Shown here in pieces: positions 13,835-17,500 of a stretch of 17,500 nucleotides of DNA. Source of the stretch: Botryococcus braunii (taxonomy: Eukaryota; Chlorophyta; Trebouxiophyceae); NCBI GenBank assembly GCA_002005505.1, contig KV908465.1:207630-225129 (forward strand). The letters are read 5' to 3'. A model generated the notes under the pieces. It was given only the letters and a program-made list of their open reading frames with translations, made no database searches and had not been told where the DNA came from. The first letter of the stretch is position 1; every line of letters starts with the position of its first letter. Position numbers and translations under genes: made by a program.

Positions 13835-13835
13835 G

Positions 13836-13866
<31 letters not shown>

Positions 13867-14040
13867 TATATATATATATACACATAGAGAAGGGGGGAGA
13901 GGGTGAGAAGGGGGAAGGGAGAAAATTGTTGAATGGGTGGGTCATGGGAGGGTTTACAGAAGCTACGATTCCGTCCAGCCATAATATCAACCTTTAGTCT
14001 TCTTTTGCAGATCACCCTCTCTGCCCCTGAAGCTGGATAG
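6679..14040 (+). CDS. Multi-exon secreted modular protein with Pro/Ser-rich linkers (composite gene model)
   Basis: Nine exons: about 6679-6761, 7330-7661, 8386-8418, 8972-9620 (or 9653), 10513-10871, 11277-11309, 11570-11636, 12231-12589, 13303-13335 and 14011-14040 (ten segments if linker 1 is counted). The product is a chain of at least three modules. Each begins CFxxG at the end of a linker exon, continues with a beta-rich segment (GSY/YRLxYxL...NxWxAVVxSxxGSF...GTTxxxL), and ends with a microexon D(P/Y)xxWxxxxL. This is the FETG...W...NDPxxWxLDDVxV pattern known from secreted algal proteins and bacterial PEP-CTERM-type proteins, thought to be a carbohydrate-binding-like beta sandwich. 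Linkers are Pro/Ser-rich like extensin or volvocine wall glycoproteins. Phases agree throughout: module exons start in phase 1, and microexons and linkers in phase 0. A role in wall or matrix is inferred. 5' exons and the signal peptide are not identified. Three apparent lesions make a pseudogene possible. Confidence 0.65.
7330..7661 (+). CDS. Module 1 exon
   Basis: 332 nt, phase 1 in (acceptor GGGCAG before 7330), phase 0 out (donor GTGAGT at 7662). Encodes about 110 residues with [20 protein letters not shown], then [13 protein letters not shown], then [15 protein letters not shown]. It aligns with modules A and B across the beta-rich core but is clearly divergent. An alternative acceptor (ACGCAG before 7308, phase 0) would break the phase pattern. 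It lacks the Cys cluster seen near the start of modules A and B. Confidence 0.65.
8386..8418 (+). CDS. Microexon 1 (33 nt) closing module 1
   Basis: CTGCAG acceptor, then eleven codons reading [11 protein letters not shown], then GTCAAC. It occupies the place of [10 protein letters not shown](D/S) in the other two microexons and has the same 33-nt length and phase 0 at both sides. A second in-phase donor at 8431 (GTAAAA, followed by A and G homopolymers) would add four codons. Confidence 0.55.
8972..9620 (+). CDS. Long Pro/Ser linker exon (about 216 codons)
   Basis: Acceptor TGTGCAG, then Val-Leu-Val-Gly-Phe-Gly, then nearly 200 residues of [12 protein letters not shown] sequence with scattered Arg, Leu and Thr, ending CFASG. 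SP2-SP5 motifs are typical of hydroxyproline-rich, O-arabinosylated wall glycoproteins. DNA units of 15 nt (CCATCACCACCACCG) repeat around 9077-9150, so the tract has grown by slippage. The end homologous to other linkers is 9620, but GC, not GT, follows. The first GT donor that keeps phase 1 is at 9654 and adds 11 residues. Long open frames in other frames (His-, Ala/Thr- and Gly-rich) are shadows of this repeat. Confidence 0.7.
9764..9985. repeat. Intronic (GT)n microsatellite
   Basis: GT repeat with GGGTGTGTGC interruptions, ending in GCGCGCGCTCGCGCACGCG. It lies in the intron between the long linker and module A. The alternating purine-pyrimidine sequence can adopt Z-DNA. Confidence 0.96.
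10513..10871 (+). CDS. Module A exon
   Basis: 359 nt, acceptor CCTACAG, donor GTAAGT at 10872, phase 1 in and phase 0 out. Encodes [14 protein letters not shown], then [63 protein letters not shown] and GRE. Three cysteines near the start join the Cys of CFxxG from the preceding linker. Two NGS/NRS sequons could be N-glycosylated. It is a near-copy of module B. Confidence 0.75.
11277..11309 (+). CDS. Microexon 2 (33 nt) closing module A
   Basis: TTTGCAG acceptor, eleven codons [17 protein letters not shown] donor at 11310; phase 0 on both sides. The motif is the DPxxWxLD end strand of the module family. Too short to be found as an open frame; identified by its twin at 13303-13335. Confidence 0.75.
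11570..11636 (+). CDS. Short Pro linker exon with CFEAG module start
   Basis: Acceptor GGCCAG, then Ile-Leu-Glu-Gly-Tyr-Ala, six Pro, Ser, five Pro, CFEA and the first base of Gly, then donor GTGAAG at 11637. Phase 0 in, phase 1 out, fitting microexon 2 upstream and module B downstream. It is the same kind of exon as the 216-codon linker at 8972 but only 22 codons long. Confidence 0.7.
12231..12589 (+). CDS. Module B exon, with TAG as its last codon
   Basis: 359 nt, the same length as module A and differing at about 13 positions; acceptor TCCGCAG, donor GTAAGT at 12590. The last codon before the donor is TAG (12587-12589), where module A has GAG. Read literally, translation stops here and the following microexon and terminal exon are lost. 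No in-phase donor that avoids the stop was found. Other A/B changes include Pro to Ala and Ile to Asn. Confidence 0.7.
13303..13335 (+). CDS. Microexon 3 (33 nt) closing module B
   Basis: GTGTGCAG acceptor, eleven codons [17 protein letters not shown] donor at 13336; phase 0 on both sides. It differs from microexon 2 at several third positions and in its last codon. It would be untranslated if the TAG at 12587 is real. Confidence 0.7.
13459..13835. repeat. Intronic (CA)n microsatellite with C-rich inserts
   Basis: CA repeats broken by C-rich segments (about 13577-13655) and a CGCGCGCGCG stretch near 13743. It lies in the last intron of the modular gene, in the opposite sense to the (GT)n tract of the intron at 9764-9985. 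Confidence 0.96.
13836..13880. repeat. (TA)n tract, near-perfect palindrome
   Basis: AT/TA repeat with a TAATTA centre near 13861, directly after the (CA)n block. It can extrude as a cruciform. Part of the same intronic simple-sequence cluster. Confidence 0.93.
14011..14040 (+). CDS. Terminal exon (30 nt) of the modular gene
   Basis: Pyrimidine-rich tract and TTTTGCAG acceptor, then Ile-Thr-Leu-Ser-Ala-Pro-Glu-Ala-Gly and TAG. Phase 0 fits microexon 3, and the first residues occupy the place of Ile-Leu-Glu-Gly and Val-Leu-Val-Gly in the linkers. There is no GPI or membrane-anchor signal, so the product would be fully secreted. Confidence 0.55.
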   Translation: MTLSAPEAG

Positions 14041-15320
14041 AGCGCGGATGCGTGCTCCCTCGGATGATTGCATCGGAACGGAGTTCCGTAGGGATACGAC
14101 GCCTGATATGGACGCCCCGGCATTGCCCTTTACCAGATGCATTAATGCCAGTTACCGTTCAAAGGATTGCTTGAAAATCCATTTTTTATGTCAGAACGCT
14201 GACATGGTTCCCATTCCCAGATGTACCTTTGACCTGCAAGCTTGAGGCCTTGCATTTGCTTCTGCAGCCGAACGTCATTATGTTTGAAATTCTGGTTGTT
14301 GGGACACTTTCGTGACGTTGATGGGACACGTCTTGTACGAGACAAAAGCTGCCTTAAAGTTATGAGCAAGCGGCCTGCGAGTTGGATGCACAATGACTGT
14401 CAAACACGAGCAGGAGAATGGCTGAACAGCTAATTGCCGTTGTGACGTACGCCACCATTGCTTCTGAAAACGCCACGCTATTATCACATAGGCATCGTTG
14501 ATGGTGCTGAGCAAGATCTTAAGAGGTCACAGTGGGAGCCTGGAGTCTTTTAAGCCAAATTTAGCTTTAGAAGACCTGTCTGCGCAATATGCTATGAATT
14601 GCATCCCTTATCGTATTGATCTCATTTTATGGAGCACGTCTCCGCAACCAAGGACCTATCAGAAAGCCAATATGCAACTAACACAAGCATTTTACCCAAA
14701 CCAGTTGGTTCACTTCCGACTTCCAAGCACTTCAAAGTTAGAAGTCCATCCATTGAGCAATCAAAGGCCGCAAACTCAAATTGCTCACGCTAATGCGCAC
14801 CCATCATCACGGTTGCACCCACACAGGGAGTACGTACTTATACATATCTCCTGGTGTGTCCCACATGTCCCGGTAAATCCACATTCCTCTTCGGGAAAGT
14901 AGTTAAGGGCATTTTGAACTTTATAATACAATTCTACATATCACTACATCAGCTTGCAATTGGTTTCCAACAATGGCACACGGGATTGCATTTGCTGCGC
15001 CCGCAACTTTAGGAAAATGGACACAATTGCTCTTCAAGTCACGGGATGACGACCTCAGCCCCCACCCCCACTCTCACCATCCCACCCCCCCCCCTCCGCC
15101 CTCCCGACACACAGACACACACGTGCGGGCGCACGCGCACGCACACATTATGCATAACCCCAAGAAAAACAAGCACGCATGGGTCAACCACAGGGTCACT
15201 ATCGGGCAAGCTACCACAACAGATGCTAGCTTCGCTGGTACCTCTTGGACGTCGAACGCCTTTGGACCTGCTCTGGGGGGCACGTGCACTCAGGTCCAAT
15301 ATACAAAGAGCGAGCATGTC
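14041..15320. other. Convergent intergenic / 3' UTR region, no gene recognised
   Basis: It lies between the 3' ends of the modular gene (+) and GPN3 (-). An open frame at 14498-14902 (+, 134 codons) has no recognisable motif. 15060-15150 is C-rich with a decayed CA run. I see no clear polyadenylation signal for either gene. Confidence 0.5.
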
Positions 15321-15593
15321 TCAGACATCTACGGCACCAATCTCGCCAAACCCAAGGTCCTGAATCTTCACGTCAGCGTCCTCCCCAAATTGAATAGAGT
15401 TGTCGATGACGGCCAGCACGTCCTGGAGGCTGTCTTCGTTGGAGTAATCCAGTAGGTTGAAACTGAGCAGGCTCCACTCGTCCAACAACTTGCCTATGGC
15501 AAGATTCAGCCGGTAATAGCCTGGTCCCGTCCACGACTGAAGCTCCTCCACTAGGGCCTCCGAGTCTGGTACCTCGTACCTTCTCAGCACTTC
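15321..15593 (-). CDS. GPN3: GPN3 last exon
   Basis: Acceptor TTGTTGCAG, 90 codons and a stop. Reads EVLRRYEVPDSEALVEEL, then the helical C-terminal half, then IQFGEDADVKIQD and a short acidic tail. A longer open frame to 15752 only reads into the Arg/Glu-rich intron. Confidence 0.9.
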   Translation of the reverse strand, partial: EVLRRYEVPDSEALVEELQSWTGPGYYRLNLAIGKLLDEWSLLSFNLLDYSNEDSLQDVLAVIDNSIQFGEDADVKIQDLGFGEIGAVDV

Positions 15594-17460
15594 CTGCAAC
15601 AAAGAGTGCATCACAACAATGCACTTGATCTTCTCCTCACACAGGTCTTGGCGCCATTCCCTCCACCTCCTCCTCATCTTCCTCCGCCTGCGCCTCCTCT
15701 CCCTCCCTCTGCCTCCCCCTTCTGATTGTCCGCTTTCCCTCTTCTGTGACATAGGAAGAAAGCAAAGAAGGGGGATGCGCAGGGGAGACGTTCAGACGGC
15801 ACTGTTACACCCTTGCAAATGAGCATCATCCTGCTAAACACACCCCATCCCCTGCTCTTTCCTTTCCCTCTCCCCCCCCCCCCCTTCCCGGGACGGGGCA
15901 TCCTGCTAAACACACCCCCTCCCCACGCTTGCCCTTTCCTCCCCCCCCCCCCCCCCCGGCCTTCTGCGTTTCTCGTGTTGGGGAGAAAAGGGGGGGGGGG
16001 GGGGGGAGGCTGCGGCATGAGAAGAACAAGAAACGCAAGAGAATAACCCAGGAGAGGCGCGCCTTGTTTTCGTCGGCAAGGAGGTCGACCTTGGTGAGCA
16101 AGTTGACGTGCGGTACCTCCAGAAGGGCCATGGCTGAGAGGGCCTGGAGGGCTCCCGCCACAAATTTGGGGGCCTCGCTCACAAACTGGCAGTCCAAACA
16201 GTACACTGCTGCCACATTCCAGCCCGCGGCCTTCAGGTAGTCCACCAAGGCCCGGAACGTGTTGACGTGCGAGTACAGCTCGATTTGGCCAGGGCAGTCG
16301 AAAAGCAGATAATCGTCCTCCCCGTACGCCTGTGAGCCGTAACGGGGAAGTCCAATACATGCGACAGCCGAGCCGAGAGATAAGAATTTACAAGATGTCT
16401 TCAAAACTTATACATGATATAGATTAGGCATATTTACTTTTTAATTTGATAATGTCATCGAGCACAAGCAGCGATGGACAGGGGGTCTATAGTGATATTT
16501 GTGGCAGTACAGACCTGCTACCCATACAATGTGTGCCTCATACAGAGGTCATGTTGCTGCACGGCTACCTCCGTATTCCCCTACGCACCAAGCTGCGAGG
16601 TAGACGTTCCTTGTGAATATTTTGGTCAACAGGCTGTAAATCCCTCAGCCAGCACTATCCGCTTGAAAACATTCTCATGTGAGCCACATACGCACAGTTC
16701 TGGAACTACTGTGTCTTGCCCTCCCCGAGTCCCCTTGCCCGTTGCCTCCCACCCCCTGCGGCTGTCCACGCTCATGCTTTGATCAGTTCTGAAATTTTTC
16801 CCCCTGGGCCATTGCATCATGGGAAATGTATGCACCCAGACCCACGCCAGCATGCGCAAACCCACACTGATGTGCACGTGCACACCGATATGCTGTCACA
16901 AAACAGCGATCTAAGGAGTGCAGGGTCTTGAACTGCGGGTTCCCTCTCTGCTGGAGTAGACTAACATGGGTTTTAGACCATGCTGGCCCTCACAGTCTGC
17001 AGAGGAGGTGATAAGCACCACTTGCATATCCAACTCTTGGAACAGTTCAAGCCAACGGAAGTGTATGTGCTTATTGGGTTTGAAAGGAGTTTCCCCAGAA
17101 CTGTGAGAGATAGGATTATGCAATCAAGAAGAAACTTGCTTACCTCTAGCTCGTCGCCCAACCAGGTTTCCAGATTCTCTTCGAGATACTCCATACAGTA
17201 AAGAAGCCCCCTTCAAAACATTTATGACTCAGTCATGCAACCTCTGTACAAGCTCCATTGACTCACACAAGAGTGCCATCCTGCAAGAGCAAATGGAAAA
17301 GCGGAACAATGGCAAGAGAGTCATTGAACCACCCACCACAGATTGGGAAGGGAAACATACCCGTTTGGCCCCAATTCTAGCTCTTCCATTGCATCTTCCA
17401 AGGATATGAGGTCTCTAATGTCAAATGACACAGGGTACTTGAACTCGTCTGCTGCGGGAT
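15321..17460 (-). CDS. GPN3: GPN-loop GTPase 3, partial (four exons; N-terminus beyond right edge)
   Basis: GPN3 is a small GTPase that pairs with GPN1 and is needed for RNA polymerase II assembly and nuclear import. Exons in transcript order are 17460-17361, 17210-17144, 16329-16063 (or 16048) and 15593-15321, joined in phases 2, 0 and 0. They give about 235 residues of an expected 270-290. Visible landmarks are PAADEF after the Walker region, the family-defining Gly-Pro-Asn loop, YCMEYLE, G3 DCPGQIE, G4 TKVDLL, and the C-terminal IQFGEDADVKIQD, which is closest to the plant-type ending. The first ~39 residues, with the P-loop GxxGxGKST, must lie to the right of 17500. The reading frames are intact. 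It converges with the modular gene. Confidence 0.92.
15827..15958. repeat. 72-nt tandem duplication with C runs, in a GPN3 intron
   Basis: CATCCTGCTAAACACACCCC begins at 15827 and again at 15899, each copy followed by a C/T-rich segment ending in a long C run (12-16 C). A G run follows at about 15989-16005. The repeat lies within the intron 15594-16062 (or 16047). Confidence 0.8.
16063..16329 (-). CDS. GPN3: GPN3 exon with G3 and G4 motifs
   Basis: Acceptor CTCACAG, phase 0 in. Reads YGEDDYLLFDCPGQIELYSH, then LSAMALLEVPHVNLLTKVDLLADENK. Family length is matched exactly if the exon ends at 16063, but the intron then starts GCGCGC. A canonical GTTATT donor in the same phase lies at 16047, extending the exon to 16048 and adding five residues (ARLSW). 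Both are possible. Confidence 0.85.
16330..17143 (-). other. GPN3 intron, nothing else recognised
   Basis: An 814-nt intron between the YCMEYLE exon and the G3/G4 exon, bounded by GTAAGC and CACAG on the minus strand. Open frames on either strand inside it are short and show no motif; no long repeat is seen. Confidence 0.7.
17144..17210 (-). CDS. GPN3: GPN3 exon, GLLYCMEYLE segment
   Basis: 67 nt, acceptor TTTTGAAG, donor GTAAGC. The first base completes the Gly split by the previous intron, giving GPNGGLLYCMEY across the junction, as in the family. It ends WLGDELE in phase 0. Confidence 0.88.
17361..17460 (-). CDS. GPN3: GPN3 exon with the GPN loop
   Basis: Acceptor ACCCAG (complement of 17461-17463), 100 nt, donor GTATGT. 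Enters in phase 1, completing an Asp, and leaves in phase 2. Reads PAADEFKYPVSFDIRDLIS, then LEDAMEELELGPNG. The Gly-Pro-Asn triplet is the catalytic insertion that gives the family its name. Confidence 0.9.
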
Positions 17461-17500
17461 CTGGGTCAACAAAGCTATGTCAGGCCAAGCAGATAAACAG

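Noticed and set aside
13249..13863. 204-codon Thr-His frame and its minus-strand partners
   Set aside because: It reads through microexon 3, its donor and the (CA)n block; a repeat artefact.
14498..14902. 134-codon + frame between the convergent genes
   Set aside because: No recognisable motif, no splice or promoter support, and unremarkable composition. Kept as non-coding.
15674..16360. 228-codon minus frame over the GPN3 intron
   Set aside because: Out of frame with GPN3; Gly/Arg-rich only because of C and G runs.

Overview
The window looks like nuclear DNA of a eukaryote with a repeat-rich, intron-rich genome. The best guess is a green alga, perhaps a large-genome prasinophyte-type chlorophyte; the species is not determined. 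The reasons are spliced genes with GT/GC...AG boundaries, a plant-type GPN3 GTPase, a secreted protein built from algal/bacterial FE(T/A)G...DPxxW modules joined by extensin-like Pro/Ser linkers, a decayed Ty1/copia element, and very long (GA)n, (CT)n and (GT)n/(CA)n microsatellites.

Layout. 1-247 is a (GA)n tract. 248-1912 is a broken Ty1/copia pol remnant. 2129-2662 holds two diverged copies of an LTR-like repeat. 2701-3336 is a decayed ORF that may come from a LINE ORF1. 4192-4602 is an intact ORF for a small secreted eight-cysteine protein of unknown function, possibly a first exon. 5256-6250 is mostly microsatellite, with one possible Pro-rich exon.

The main gene lies on the + strand from about 6679 to 14040. 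I assembled nine exons from matching reading phases: linker 1, module 1, 33-nt microexon, long Pro/Ser linker, module A, 33-nt microexon, short linker, module B, 33-nt microexon, and a 30-nt terminal exon (nine boundaries plus the stop agree in phase). It should encode a secreted wall or extracellular-matrix glycoprotein with at least three beta-sandwich modules. Modules A and B are about 96% identical in exon sequence although their introns have diverged. The gene carries apparent lesions: an extra G in a G5 run in linker 1, a missing GT at the homologous donor after the long linker, and a TAG as the last codon of module B. These could be errors, decay or alternative processing.

15321-17460 on the - strand holds four exons of GPN3, a GTPase for RNA polymerase II assembly and nuclear import. 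The gene continues past the right edge, where its P-loop exon must lie. The two genes converge across about 1.3 kb in which I see no gene. I did not find a prokaryote-style defence or metabolic system; the new-looking items are the microexon-module gene and the mosaic pattern of its duplication.
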